This document shows positions 1 to 9,466 of a DNA stretch of 59,640 bases, in pieces. Under the pieces are notes generated by a model that worked only from the letters and a program-made list of their open reading frames with translations, did no database searches and was not told the DNA's origin. Both the position numbers and the translations under genes were made by a program. The stretch is taken from contig CASESH010000016.1 in assembly GCA_949290565.1 (NCBI GenBank), positions 1 to 59,640 on the forward strand, read 5' to 3'. This DNA comes from an uncultured Christensenella sp. GTDB taxonomy: Bacteria > Bacillota > Clostridia > Christensenellales > UBA1242. Positions within the stretch are counted from its first letter, which is position 1; the number at the start of each line of letters is the position of its first letter.

Positions 1-24
1 TAATATGAATTTAAAATTAATGAT

Positions 25-68
25 GCAAAAAATAAAAAAGCAAAGTTTTTATTTTATCCTCTGCTTTT
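25..68 (-). terminator. Rho-independent terminator after the tiny peptide gene
   Basis: On the minus strand, 59-68 pairs with 36-45 to give a 10-bp stem with one G-U pair and a 13-nt loop. It is followed by a T-rich run (36 down to 25). It lies about 65 bases after the stop codon at 133 and closes the transcript carrying the 25-codon gene. Confidence 0.7.
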
Positions 69-132
69 TATGAAGAAAGAATTATTTTTAGCATTATTTT
101 TCTTCTAAAATTTTTCAAAAAAAGTTAAAAAA

Positions 133-210
133 TTAATTGCAATTTTCAACTGAATTGCTATTTTTCATTTTTGATGCTTTTTTTGAAGCCTTGTTTGATG
201 AATTTTTCAT
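133..210 (-). CDS. Putative 25-residue basic peptide (K/N/S/A-rich)
   Basis: Small reading frame of 25 codons from ATG at 208-210 to TAA at 133-135. It is preceded by a perfect AAGGAGG (220-226) at 9-nt spacing, one of the strongest ribosome binding sites in the window. The product starts MKNSSNKASKKASK and ends ENCN; it has no hydrophobic stretch and one terminal Cys. It has its own terminator (25-68) and a 6-bp hairpin (GTTAGA/TCTAGC, about 236-256) just upstream of the ribosome binding site. It lies 80 bases after ftsQ in the same direction. The K/N/S/A composition recalls short conserved hypothetical peptides of Clostridia, but that is from memory. Function unknown; the alternative is a chance frame, which the strong ribosome site argues against. 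Confidence 0.5.
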   Translation of the reverse strand: MKNSSNKASKKASKMKNSNSVENCN

Positions 211-290
211 GTTAAAAAACCTCCTTCCCTTTTAACGCTAGACTTGAAAAATCTAACATTTTTAGTTTGTACTAAATAATAAATAAAATA

Positions 291-1136
291 CTATTTTTCA
301 TACCAATAACAATTACAATTTTTGTCAATTACAATTCTACCATATGTTGTTTTTATTTTCTCAGTGTTGTAAAGCGTTAAAAATGACTGCATAATTTTGT
401 TAAGTTTTTTATCAAAATCATTGAAAATATCTTTTACTTCTAATGTAATTCCTAAAATATTGCAAGTATTTATTTTTAAATTTAATAAATTACTTTCTTC
501 CTCCTCAATAATAAATTTACTTGTATTAGTCAAAAGTTCTTCAAAATAAGATTTTATAATTTTAACACAATTATCTATTTTTATGAAAACCTTATTATTT
601 TCATTTAAAAACTGTCCAGCATCTAAGGCAAAACTTGAAATTTCAAAAAAATCAAAAAAAGACAATTCGCCACCATTTCTATTTTGAAATGCAAAATTTA
701 TAAGATTTGTCTTATCTAAACTTTTTCCCTTTTCTAATAATTTAAATTCACTATCAAAAATAAAATCTTCGTTTAAACTTTGAATGTAAAAAAGTTTTTT
801 TCTCTCCTGCGCATTTATTATTAGTTTATTTGGAAAGATAGACTCAATATTTATTACCTTTAAGTATGGATTTTTATTTTCTAAGGAAAAGGTGTATTCA
901 CTACTGTTCATAATAAATAACGATTGTCCATATTCAAAGTTTGTTGAAGAAATTATTTTATTTACTTTCTCTTTTGAATTATATATTTGATTTTGCGTAA
1001 TATTTAACATATTCCCTTTATTGTCAAAAAAGCATATGTCAATATATTTTAATTCAAAAATTGCAGATGATAGCGTTAAGAGCAAAACAAAAACTAGCAT
1101 AATTGTTACCATTAAAATTAGCCGTCTTTTTCGCAT
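291..1136 (-). CDS. ftsQ: FtsQ/DivIB-like cell division protein
   Basis: 281 residues. A short basic cytoplasmic tail (MRKRRL) and one membrane segment (about 7-27) are followed by an extracytoplasmic domain. Residues about 28-112 have the layout of a POTRA domain, including a segment where NPYLKVINIESIFPNKL resembles the usual NPWVKSAxVxRxWPxTL stretch. FtsQ/DivIB bridges FtsL/DivIC and the septal synthase during division. Placement as the last dcw gene, 15 bases after murA, supports the call more than sequence identity, which is low as usual for this family. The ribosome site AAGGAA is rather far (11 nt) from the ATG. Confidence 0.75.
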   Translation of the reverse strand: MRKRRLILMVTIMLVFVLLLTLSSAIFELKYIDICFFDNKGNMLNITQNQIYNSKEKVNKIISSTNFEYGQSLFIMNSSEYTFSLENKNPYLKVINIESIFPNKLIINAQERKKLFYIQSLNEDFIFDSEFKLLEKGKSLDKTNLINFAFQNRNGGELSFFDFFEISSFALDAGQFLNENNKVFIKIDNCVKIIKSYFEELLTNTSKFIIEEEESNLLNLKINTCNILGITLEVKDIFNDFDKKLNKIMQSFLTLYNTEKIKTTYGRIVIDKNCNCYWYEK

Positions 1137-1151
1137 TATTTTTTAATTCCT

Positions 1152-2402
1152 TTATACTCTTTTTATATCTGCTCCCAACAAGTTAAAGGCGTTCTCTAAA
1201 TGGTCATATCCTCTATCAATATTATGTACATTTGTTAAAATCGTTTGCCCTTGTGCAACCATTCCAGCAATTGTCAACGCAGAACCTGCCCTCAAATCTG
1301 TACAACATACCTCCGCTCCATATAATTTTTCTACGCCACTAACAATAGCCATTCTATCTTTAAGAGTAATATTAGCACCCATTTTAACAAGTTCAGGAAC
1401 ATGTTTTAATCTCGTTTCAAATAAGTTCTCAACAACAACACATACTCCCTCACTAACTGTTTGTAAAACTAATGCTTGCGGTTGCATATCAGTTGGAAAT
1501 CCCGGATATGGCATTGTTTCAATCTTACCAAAACTCTTTGGTCTTTTATTTGAAATCAACCTTATACTATCATCTTTTTTTATTACCTCAAAGCCTGAAT
1601 CTCTTAGTTTTGTAATTAACGAGAATATATGTTCAAATTCGACATTTTTAACTAAAACATCTCCTCCACAAGTTGCAACTCCTAATAAATATGTTCCTGC
1701 TATTATTCTATCTGGCATTGGCGTATATTCGACCGAAGATAATTTTTCAACTCCTTCAATTGTTATAATATCACTTCCAGCACCATAAATTTTACCACCC
1801 ATTTTATTAATAAAATTTTGCAAATCAACAATTTCAGGTTCTTTCGCACAGTTAAAAATTCTAGTAGTTCCTTTCGCTAGAACTGATGCCATCATAATGT
1901 TTTCAGTTGCACCCACACTAGGATAATCTAAATGAATATCATTACCTTTTATCTCTTTTGCATCACATTGTATTATACCAAATTTTTCTATGATTTCTAC
2001 ATTTAATGATTTTAAACCTTTTAAATGTAAATCAATTGGTCTAGCACCTATATCACATCCACCAGGATAACAAACCACGGCTTTTCTTAAACGGGCTAAA
2101 ATAGGTCCTAGTAAAAAAATAGATGACCTAATTTGTTTTGCAAGTTCATTTGGGACCTTATAATTATGTATAAATCTACAATCAATAATTACATTATCAT
2201 CTTGTCTTTCAATTCTGCAACCTAAAATTTCTAAAATTTCAAGCATTTTATTTACATCAACAAAATTTGGACATTTATGTAGCGTTACAATTCCTGAGGA
2301 CAAAACACAACCTGCTAAAATTGCTAAATAGGAATTCTTTGCTTTTGGTACGCAAATACTTCCATTTAATTTTTTACCACCATTAATAATAAATTTATCC
2401 AT
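1152..2402 (-). CDS. murA: UDP-N-acetylglucosamine 1-carboxyvinyltransferase MurA
   Basis: 416 residues, normal length. It catalyses the first committed step of peptidoglycan synthesis, transferring enolpyruvate from PEP to UDP-GlcNAc in the cytoplasm. Visible residues are K22-N23 (PKAKNS), the catalytic, fosfomycin-reactive Cys in PGGCDIGARP (C116), and the C-terminal DLRAGSAL motif. The ribosome site AGGAG lies 5 bases before the ATG. It is separated from ftsW by 136 bases without a gene and followed directly by ftsQ. In B. subtilis the comparable position holds murG-murB-divIB, so murA sits here in an unusual but sensible place. Assignment is secure. Confidence 0.95.
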   Translation of the reverse strand: MDKFIINGGKKLNGSICVPKAKNSYLAILAGCVLSSGIVTLHKCPNFVDVNKMLEILEILGCRIERQDDNVIIDCRFIHNYKVPNELAKQIRSSIFLLGPILARLRKAVVCYPGGCDIGARPIDLHLKGLKSLNVEIIEKFGIIQCDAKEIKGNDIHLDYPSVGATENIMMASVLAKGTTRIFNCAKEPEIVDLQNFINKMGGKIYGAGSDIITIEGVEKLSSVEYTPMPDRIIAGTYLLGVATCGGDVLVKNVEFEHIFSLITKLRDSGFEVIKKDDSIRLISNKRPKSFGKIETMPYPGFPTDMQPQALVLQTVSEGVCVVVENLFETRLKHVPELVKMGANITLKDRMAIVSGVEKLYGAEVCCTDLRAGSALTIAGMVAQGQTILTNVHNIDRGYDHLENAFNLLGADIKRV

Positions 2403-2538
2403 TTTATCTCCTAATACATATCATTTTATGGTAAAAATATTGATTATGTGATTTTAAAACTATAAACAAAATTGTATTTATAAAAATTTACTTCATTAAT
2501 AATCATTTAAATTTAAATAAATTAATATGAAAAAATCA

Positions 2539-3717
2539 TTATATCTTACTTAACTTATTCTTTTTGAAAAAATTTATTTTTTTTTCAATATTGTAGTCAA
2601 TTTTAATTTGATTGTTTTGTCTATCTATATTTAAAATTACGCCTATACTAGCCATAAAAACTACAATAGATGTACTTCCACTACTTATAAATGGTAGCGG
2701 CAATCCTGTTGGAGGTATTAAACCGGTTACAACTGCAATATTTAATACTGTTTGAATACAAATTATACTTATTATGCCACTTACTAAATAACAACCAAAT
2801 CTATTCTTTGCACGGATTGCAATCTTAATTCCACAAAAGATTAGAACAAAATATAATAAAAGCAATAAAATACACCCAATAAGTCCAAATTCTTCGGCAA
2901 TTACAGCAAAAATAAAATCACTTTCTGAAAAAGGTAAAAATAAATATTTTTGTCTAGAATTAAATAGTCCAACTCCGAAGAGTCCGCCTCCTGAAATCGA
3001 AAAAAAAGATTGAATTAATTGATAACCTTCTCCCTTAGGATTCTCCCATGGGTTAATAAAAGCCAATAGACGCAACATTCTATAAGGTTCTATTATTATT
3101 AAAATAGGAACTAAAATAAGTAACGGTAGTGATAATAGTAAAAAATGTTTAAAAGATGCGCCTCCAATAAACAACATTGATAATAACACCATTCCAACAC
3201 ACATTGTTATTGACATATTTGGTTCAAGTATGATTAGAAAACAAGTGAGTCCACCTGCCAATACAACAGGCAATAATGTCTTTAATTTTTTAATATCCTT
3301 AAAATGATTTGATAAATAACCACTTGCAAAAAGAACAAATGAAAATTTTGCGATTTCACTTGATTGAATAGTAAAGCCGGGTAAATTAATCCATCTTCTT
3401 GCTCCGTAATTCTCTACACCTATTCCTGGTATAAAAACCAATATAAGCAACACATAACCAATAATTAAACCAACTAAACCAAATTTTTTTAGTTTGTTGT
3501 AATCAACTTTTCTAAGAATTAATAAAACAATAATGCCAATAAAAAAGCCTATCGCTTGTTTTATTAAGAAAAAATAGGGATTATTATAATTTTTCTCTGC
3601 ATAATAGTAACTTGCACTATAAACCATTAAAACGCCAAATAAAATTAAAAAAATACTAATACTAGCAAGAATAATCCCTTCTTTACTATTTAATAATTTA
3701 TTTTTTTTAGATTTCAT
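2539..3717 (-). CDS. ftsW: Lipid II polymerase of the FtsW/RodA/SpoVE (SEDS) family
   Basis: 392 residues with about ten membrane segments and the SEDS signature PTGLPLPFISSGST near the C terminus. SEDS proteins polymerise glycan strands from lipid II with a partner class B penicillin-binding protein; the PBP of this cluster is the likely partner. The start overlaps the end of murD by 11 bases, with AAGGG 7 bases before the ATG. The context (murD-ftsW) matches FtsW/SpoVE rather than RodA. Septal or sporulation-specific use cannot be told from sequence. The hydrophilic tail after the last helix is rich in Lys and Asn. Confidence 0.92.
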   Translation of the reverse strand: MKSKKNKLLNSKEGIILASISIFLILFGVLMVYSASYYYAEKNYNNPYFFLIKQAIGFFIGIIVLLILRKVDYNKLKKFGLVGLIIGYVLLILVFIPGIGVENYGARRWINLPGFTIQSSEIAKFSFVLFASGYLSNHFKDIKKLKTLLPVVLAGGLTCFLIILEPNMSITMCVGMVLLSMLFIGGASFKHFLLLSLPLLILVPILIIIEPYRMLRLLAFINPWENPKGEGYQLIQSFFSISGGGLFGVGLFNSRQKYLFLPFSESDFIFAVIAEEFGLIGCILLLLLYFVLIFCGIKIAIRAKNRFGCYLVSGIISIICIQTVLNIAVVTGLIPPTGLPLPFISSGSTSIVVFMASIGVILNIDRQNNQIKIDYNIEKKINFFKKNKLSKI

Positions 3718-5038
3718 AAAATTCCCTTATGTAAAATAAAAATTTTTCTCCCCTGTCTTTATAATTTTTAAATTCATCAAAACTAGCACTTGCTGGTGAT
3801 AATAAAAGATTTTGACCAGACTTTAACTGCTCGCAAGCGCTATTTACTGCTAAATACAAATTTTTATGTATTTCAATAGGGATATTAATACATAAACTGT
3901 CATATTCTTGTTTTATTTTTAAAGCGACTTCTCCAATAAGAAAAATTTTTACGATATTATTAGTTAAATTTTGTAAAAGAAAGTTGTAATCATATCCCTT
4001 ATCACTTCCGCCTAAAATTAGCATAGTTTGACCTTCAATTGAATTAATTGCTTTAATTGTTGCATCAATATTTGTTGCTTTACTATCATCGTAAAAATTA
4101 ATTCCATTTTTTTTGTAAACAAGTTGCAACCTGTGTTCATCTGGTTTAAAATCTTTAATTCCATCTACGATGTATTTTTTCTTAATTTTTAATAATTTTG
4201 AAACAATAATTGCACAACAAACATTTTCAATATTGTGTTCCCCAATCAAAGAAATGTCCTTTAAATGTATAATTTTTTCTATTTTTTTATTAAACTTAAA
4301 ATAAATATAATTATCTTTTATAAAACAACCATTTTCAATTGAATCTTTGTTATTTTTATCTAAATTATTTAAAATAATAAAACAATTTTTTAAGTTATCT
4401 TTTTTTAAACTTTTATTAATTATGCTGTATTTACATTTATCAAAGATCTTATATTTTAAACTTGTATATTCCTCATAGGTATGTCTATTTAGATGGTCAG
4501 GAGAAATATTTAATAAGCAACTTATGTATGAAGAATACTCCTTTATTGCTTCTAATTGAAAACTACTAACTTCACACACATATATCCCTTTTTTCTTTTC
4601 ATTAATTGCTTTTGATAATGGATAACCTATATTACCAACTTTTTCTACATTCTTTTTTGCTTTATGTAAAATATTATAAATCAACTCAACTGTTGTGGTT
4701 TTTCCATTTGTACCTGTAACAGAAATAATCTTATTTTTGCAAAATCTATACGCTAATTCTAGTTCGCTAACTACTTGTATGTTTTTGTTTATTGCATACA
4801 AAACGTATTTATTTTTTATGCTAATTGATGGAGAAATAACAATCATATTTAGATTGTCGATTAAATCATTAGTTAGAGTTTTAATATAAAAAATATTGTT
4901 TTTTATGCCAATTAATTGTTTTATCTTTTCAACTTTTATGAAGTCATCATCATAAAGAAAAATATTGTTTTTTTTCTTATTTAATAAATCTAAACTTCCT
5001 AATCCACTTTTTTCTAATCCATAAATTAAAATGTTCAT
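3707..5038 (-). CDS. murD: UDP-N-acetylmuramoyl-L-alanine:D-glutamate ligase MurD
   Basis: 443 residues. It adds D-Glu to UDP-MurNAc-L-Ala using ATP. It has the Mur ligase layout: an N-terminal Rossmann-like UDP-binding domain (MNILIYGLEKSG), a central ATPase with P-loop VTGTNGKTTT (about 107-116), SPDHLNRH in the centre, and a C-terminal domain with the DDSKATN motif of MurD. The start codon overlaps the mraY stop (ATGA, 5035-5038), showing translational coupling. The middle region is unusually Lys/Asn/Ile-rich, as expected from the base composition. Assignment is secure from motifs and position. Confidence 0.94.
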   Translation of the reverse strand: MNILIYGLEKSGLGSLDLLNKKKNNIFLYDDDFIKVEKIKQLIGIKNNIFYIKTLTNDLIDNLNMIVISPSISIKNKYVLYAINKNIQVVSELELAYRFCKNKIISVTGTNGKTTTVELIYNILHKAKKNVEKVGNIGYPLSKAINEKKKGIYVCEVSSFQLEAIKEYSSYISCLLNISPDHLNRHTYEEYTSLKYKIFDKCKYSIINKSLKKDNLKNCFIILNNLDKNNKDSIENGCFIKDNYIYFKFNKKIEKIIHLKDISLIGEHNIENVCCAIIVSKLLKIKKKYIVDGIKDFKPDEHRLQLVYKKNGINFYDDSKATNIDATIKAINSIEGQTMLILGGSDKGYDYNFLLQNLTNNIVKIFLIGEVALKIKQEYDSLCINIPIEIHKNLYLAVNSACEQLKSGQNLLLSPASASFDEFKNYKDRGEKFLFYIREFYEI

Positions 5039-6030
5039 AAACCACCTAATAATGCTATTACAACAGTTCCAATAAGAATTGTTATAACTATATATATGAA
5101 AACAATTTTTGTTTCATACATGCCTTTATGTTGTAAGTGGTGGTGAAAAGGTGCCATTAAAAATATTCTCTTTTTTGTTCGCTTGTAATGCAATACTTGT
5201 AAAATAACACTTAATGATGAAAGTACAAACATAAAGCCTATTATTGGAATATATAAACTTGTCCCATTAAAACAAGTAACAAAAGCAATCAGTGCTCCTA
5301 TTGCGAGAGAACCTGTATCTCCCATAAAAATTTTTGCTGGATAAAAATTGAAAACTAAAAAACCTAGTAATCCTCCAACTAACGAAATTGATATATAATT
5401 TAAGTTTTGAATTTGGGTCGAATACTCTTGTACAATTTGTAATGGTGAAGATTTTAAGCAAATGTTACTTATGAAAACCATAATTATTAAAAATACAATA
5501 CTAACGCCACCTGCTAGTCCATCAAGTCCATCAGTTAAATTTACACTATTTGTTGTCGCTAGAAAAACTAATACAACAAATGGTATTATAAGCCAACCCA
5601 CATGAATTTGATTGTTAAAAAAAGGAACATAAATATTTGAAAAAGATGAATGATTATAAATATAAAAAGCAACAATGAGTGCAATTCCAATTTGAAATAG
5701 TATTTTTTGATATGCCCTAAGACCTAAATTTCTTTTAAACTTTATTTTAATAAAATCATCTAAAAACCCAACAAGCCCACAACCAAAAAAAACAAGTAAA
5801 CAAAATATTGAAAGAAATTTATTTCCCTGAACAAAAAATAAACTTACTATTATTGTTGGTAAAATAAAAATAACCCCACCCATAGTTGGAGTGCCTTGTT
5901 TATTTTTATGTTCTCCAACATATTCTAAAATATTTTGACCAAATTTTAATTTGGTTGCAAACTTAATATAAAATGGAGCAAATAAAACACTTACAATAAA
6001 AGTAGTTAAGAAAATCCAATAATAAGGCAT
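5035..6030 (-). CDS. mraY: Phospho-N-acetylmuramoyl-pentapeptide transferase MraY
   Basis: 331 residues with about ten membrane helices. It transfers phospho-MurNAc-pentapeptide to undecaprenyl phosphate, making lipid I. Signature motifs are visible: GTPTMGG in the first cytoplasmic loop, NLTDGLDGLAGG with the Asp pair, FMGDTGS, and the histidine motif HHHLQHKG near the C terminus. A 90-base gap separates it from murE upstream, while it overlaps murD downstream by four bases. The usual murF between murE and mraY is absent, so the D-Ala-D-Ala-adding step must be encoded elsewhere. Confidence 0.95.
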   Translation of the reverse strand: MPYYWIFLTTFIVSVLFAPFYIKFATKLKFGQNILEYVGEHKNKQGTPTMGGVIFILPTIIVSLFFVQGNKFLSIFCLLVFFGCGLVGFLDDFIKIKFKRNLGLRAYQKILFQIGIALIVAFYIYNHSSFSNIYVPFFNNQIHVGWLIIPFVVLVFLATTNSVNLTDGLDGLAGGVSIVFLIIMVFISNICLKSSPLQIVQEYSTQIQNLNYISISLVGGLLGFLVFNFYPAKIFMGDTGSLAIGALIAFVTCFNGTSLYIPIIGFMFVLSSLSVILQVLHYKRTKKRIFLMAPFHHHLQHKGMYETKIVFIYIVITILIGTVVIALLGGL

Positions 6031-6120
6031 AATTTCCCTCTTTTATAAATATATTATTTGTTTTTTTTAAATATTTATTTTTCTTACGTACTTTTATTAG
6101 TAAATTTAGTTTAAAAATAA

Positions 6121-7554
6121 CTATTTAATTAAATCATCTAACACTTGTTTATCATTGAAAGCGTACTTAATTCCCTTAATTTCCTGATATTCCTCTGCAC
6201 CTTTACCTGCTATTAAAATAATGTCATTCTTTTTACTAAAATTATATGCTTGTAAAATGGCTTCTTTTCTATCTAGTATTATTTTAAAATTATTTTTTTC
6301 AATTCCAGATAAGATATTTTGAACAATTTTATTCTCATCTTCACTTCTAGGATTGTCGTTAGTTATAAACATAAAATCTGCATATAAACTAACTATTCTT
6401 CCCATCTTTGGACGTTTTAATCTATCTCTATCTCCTCCACAACCAAAAACTACTATAAGTCTTGATTGACAAATTTTTTTAAGACAAATTAAAATCTTTT
6501 CAAGTCCATCAGGTGTATGAGCATAATCAATTATTGCTACTGAATTGTTTTTCAATTTGTATATATTTAACCTGCCGTCTATTCTTTTAATCTTTGATAA
6601 ACAACTCTTTATTTTCTTTTCATCAATTCCAAGTAGTCTAGCACAAATAATAACTGCTAAAACATTATAAATATTAAATCTACAAACAAAATTAGTTTTT
6701 ATTTCAAACACACTATCAAAAACATTGACAAAAAAATTACTTCCAGAAATATTCATATTAATATTAATTGCAAAATTCTGACAAGGATTATCAATTCCAT
6801 ATGTATAGACTTTTGAATTGCAAATCTTAGCAAACATTTCTCCGTAACTATCATCAGTATTTATAATACAATTTTTACAATAAGTTTTATTTAGAAATTT
6901 TAATTTACAAAGAGCGTACTTTCCCATCGTTTTAAAGTAGTCTAAATGGTCCTGAGATAAATTTGTAAAAATACCATATTCAAATCTCAATCCCTTTATC
7001 TTTTTTAAATCAATAGCGTGAGCAGAAACTTCCATGACTACAACTTCAATATTACTTTTAACAAAATCATCGAGTAAATAAAACAAATCAACTGTATCAG
7101 GAGTTGTCATATTAAAATTTAATTTTTTATCATTATAAAATACACCGTTAGTTCCAATAAGTACAGTTCGATATTTTAAACTTAAAATTTCATATAAAAG
7201 TGTTGAAGTAGTTGTTTTACCATTTGTTCCCGTTACTCCTATTATTTTTAATTTCTTTTGAACATTAGAAAAAAAAGTTTTGCATACTATTGGCATAATA
7301 TTTCTAGTATTTTTAACTAAAATTTGAGTTAAATCACAATCCTCTATAAAATGTTCTACAATAAGTGCAATGCAACCATTTGCCCTTGCATTATTTACAA
7401 AATCATGACTATCAAAATTTACTCCCTTATAACAAAATAATAAATACTTTTCTTTCTTATCTGTTGCCTTTTGACTCAAAGCATATATTTCAGTTTCAAG
7501 ATTTCCTTTATAATCTAAAACCTTAATCTTTTTTATTAAATCTTTTAATTTCAT
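6121..7554 (-). CDS. murE: UDP-MurNAc-L-Ala-D-Glu:meso-diaminopimelate ligase MurE
   Basis: 477 residues. It is a Mur ligase that adds the third amino acid of the stem peptide. The P-loop VTGTNGKTTTSTL lies at about residues 106-118. TTPDTVDL, the substrate-contact segment, and YAHTPDGLEKIL follow. The C-terminal domain contains NDNPRSED: DNPR is the recognised specificity motif of meso-diaminopimelate-adding MurE, whereas lysine adders have other residues there. An mDAP-type wall is therefore inferred. The gene lies 11 bases after the PBP gene, with AGAGGG 6 bases before its ATG. Confidence 0.94.
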   Translation of the reverse strand: MKLKDLIKKIKVLDYKGNLETEIYALSQKATDKKEKYLLFCYKGVNFDSHDFVNNARANGCIALIVEHFIEDCDLTQILVKNTRNIMPIVCKTFFSNVQKKLKIIGVTGTNGKTTTSTLLYEILSLKYRTVLIGTNGVFYNDKKLNFNMTTPDTVDLFYLLDDFVKSNIEVVVMEVSAHAIDLKKIKGLRFEYGIFTNLSQDHLDYFKTMGKYALCKLKFLNKTYCKNCIINTDDSYGEMFAKICNSKVYTYGIDNPCQNFAININMNISGSNFFVNVFDSVFEIKTNFVCRFNIYNVLAVIICARLLGIDEKKIKSCLSKIKRIDGRLNIYKLKNNSVAIIDYAHTPDGLEKILICLKKICQSRLIVVFGCGGDRDRLKRPKMGRIVSLYADFMFITNDNPRSEDENKIVQNILSGIEKNNFKIILDRKEAILQAYNFSKKNDIILIAGKGAEEYQEIKGIKYAFNDKQVLDDLIK

Positions 7555-7565
7555 TTTACCCTCTT

Positions 7566-9416
7566 TTAATTTGTTTGAATAATAATAGTTGACGATTGAG
7601 ATATTTCTTTTCCCGGAGATGGAAATTGATTTATTATTTTCTCTCCTTCGCCATCTATTTCATAGTACACTCCCAATTTTTCGAGTTTAACTAAGGCCTG
7701 AGATAAAGACATATTAATCAAATCAGGAACAACAATATTTTTAACTACAATACTTTCATCATCTTTTGGTAGATTTTTATATTTTATAATGCTTTCAAAA
7801 AGTTCTTTTGCGTATGGTTTTGCAACAAGTCCTCCATAGTATACTCCACTTGATGGTTCATCTACATAAACTAAAATAGCATAAGTTGGATTATCATTTT
7901 GATTTAAAAATCCAAAAAAACTAGAAATATATTTGCCAGGCGAGATTTTTCCATCTTCTCCGTATTTTTGAGCCGTTCCTGTTTTACCTGCAACCCTATA
8001 ACCTTCAACGAAACTCATTTCTCCCGTTTTGCTAAGAGACTGTTCTAATAAATATCTTAAAGTACTGCTTACACTACCTGAAACTGTTTTACTCTTTTTA
8101 ATCGTAGAGTTTTGATATACTATATTTCCATCTTCATCAAAATAATTATTTAATAAACTTGGAGTGTTAAGAGTTCCACCGTTTAAAACTGAACAAAATG
8201 AATTTAATAATTGTACCTGATTTACAGCAACTGTTTGACCAAATGCTATACGCGCCAAATCAACTGTCTGTACCAAATTCTCATCAAGTAAAATTCCTGA
8301 ACTTTCGCCACTAATATCAATGCCAGAAGATGAACCTATTCCAAATGAATGTAAATACTTGTAAAGCGTTTCTTTTCCAATTCTTAATCCTAAATCAATA
8401 AAACACGCATTACATGAATTTTGAACTGCCTCAATAAGTGTTTGTTCACCATGTCCTGTTGTTTTCCAACACTTTATTTTTTGTCCATCTACGATTCTAT
8501 AACCTGGGCAATAAAATGTTTCATCCACGCTTGTAAGCCCCTCGCTTAGTGCACATGCAAGAGTAAAAATTTTAAATGTTGAACCCGGTTCATAAACATC
8601 TGTTACTGTAATATTTTTTGAAAGGTCCATCAAAAGTTCAACATTATCTCTTGGTACATTGTTTAAGTCAAAACTTGGACTTATTGCAAGAGTTAGAATT
8701 TGCGAGGTTTGTGGGTCCATTACTAAAATTGACGCCTTTTTAGGATTGTGTTCTTGCATAATTTTTTCAAGTATTTGCTCTGCCATAACTTGAATATTTA
8801 TGTCTATGTTAAGCGAAATGTTTAGTCCATCAACTGCTTCGATATAATAATTTAAAGAATCGTTTAACGTGATTCCTCTCACATCACTTTGTGTTAAATA
8901 CTTACCATCTGTTCCACTTATTGTATTCTCATAATATCGCTCGATTCCTGTTTGACCAATACTATCACTTGTTAAATATCCTATTACCTGAGAAAGAGTT
9001 TTACCATAAGGATAATATCTTTTTATGTTCTCAGTAACATAAACACCACTATAATCTTCTTGCACAATTTTAAGCGCAGTTTCCTCATCAATTTGAAGTT
9101 TAATTAGTGTTTCAGAAACAAAAATGTTTATTACCTTCTCGTATAATTTTTGATAATCAAGATTTAAAAGAGAACTAAGATATGTAGTAACCTTTACCGG
9201 GTCGTCAATTTCCTTTGCACGAACAAAAACATCATAACTTGTGTAACTTATTGCTAAAATGTTTCCATTTTTATCAACTATTTGTCCTCTTTTTGCTGTA
9301 AGTGGTAACGTTCTAACCCATTGCTCAACTGCTATTATTTGCATTGATTGAGATTGAACTATTTGAAGATAATATAACCTAAAAAATAATATACAAAAAA
9401 TAAAGGCTACAATCAT
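7566..9416 (-). CDS. Class B penicillin-binding protein (FtsI/SpoVD-type) with PASTA domain
   Basis: 616 residues from the ATG at 9416. It is a septal transpeptidase that cross-links peptidoglycan outside the membrane. One N-terminal membrane helix (about 1-20) is followed by the PBP dimer domain (RGQIVDKNG onward). The transpeptidase has the active-site motifs STFK (S279), SCN and KTGT. A single PASTA domain occupies the last 60 residues (VVPDLINMSLSQAL), as in SpoVD. The start is uncertain: the frame is open upstream and encodes a plausible basic tail (YSIFSIQKRLLSFI) between 9417 and 9458, but has no ATG, GTG or TTG there. AGAGG lies 15 bases before the ATG, too far for comfort. A non-standard start or a 5' sequence error is possible. 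Confidence 0.92.
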   Translation of the reverse strand: MIVAFIFCILFFRLYYLQIVQSQSMQIIAVEQWVRTLPLTAKRGQIVDKNGNILAISYTSYDVFVRAKEIDDPVKVTTYLSSLLNLDYQKLYEKVINIFVSETLIKLQIDEETALKIVQEDYSGVYVTENIKRYYPYGKTLSQVIGYLTSDSIGQTGIERYYENTISGTDGKYLTQSDVRGITLNDSLNYYIEAVDGLNISLNIDINIQVMAEQILEKIMQEHNPKKASILVMDPQTSQILTLAISPSFDLNNVPRDNVELLMDLSKNITVTDVYEPGSTFKIFTLACALSEGLTSVDETFYCPGYRIVDGQKIKCWKTTGHGEQTLIEAVQNSCNACFIDLGLRIGKETLYKYLHSFGIGSSSGIDISGESSGILLDENLVQTVDLARIAFGQTVAVNQVQLLNSFCSVLNGGTLNTPSLLNNYFDEDGNIVYQNSTIKKSKTVSGSVSSTLRYLLEQSLSKTGEMSFVEGYRVAGKTGTAQKYGEDGKISPGKYISSFFGFLNQNDNPTYAILVYVDEPSSGVYYGGLVAKPYAKELFESIIKYKNLPKDDESIVVKNIVVPDLINMSLSQALVKLEKLGVYYEIDGEGEKIINQFPSPGKEISQSSTIIIQTN

Positions 9417-9466
9417 TATAAATGATAGTAACCTCTTTTGTATAGAAAAAATAGAATACTCAACTT

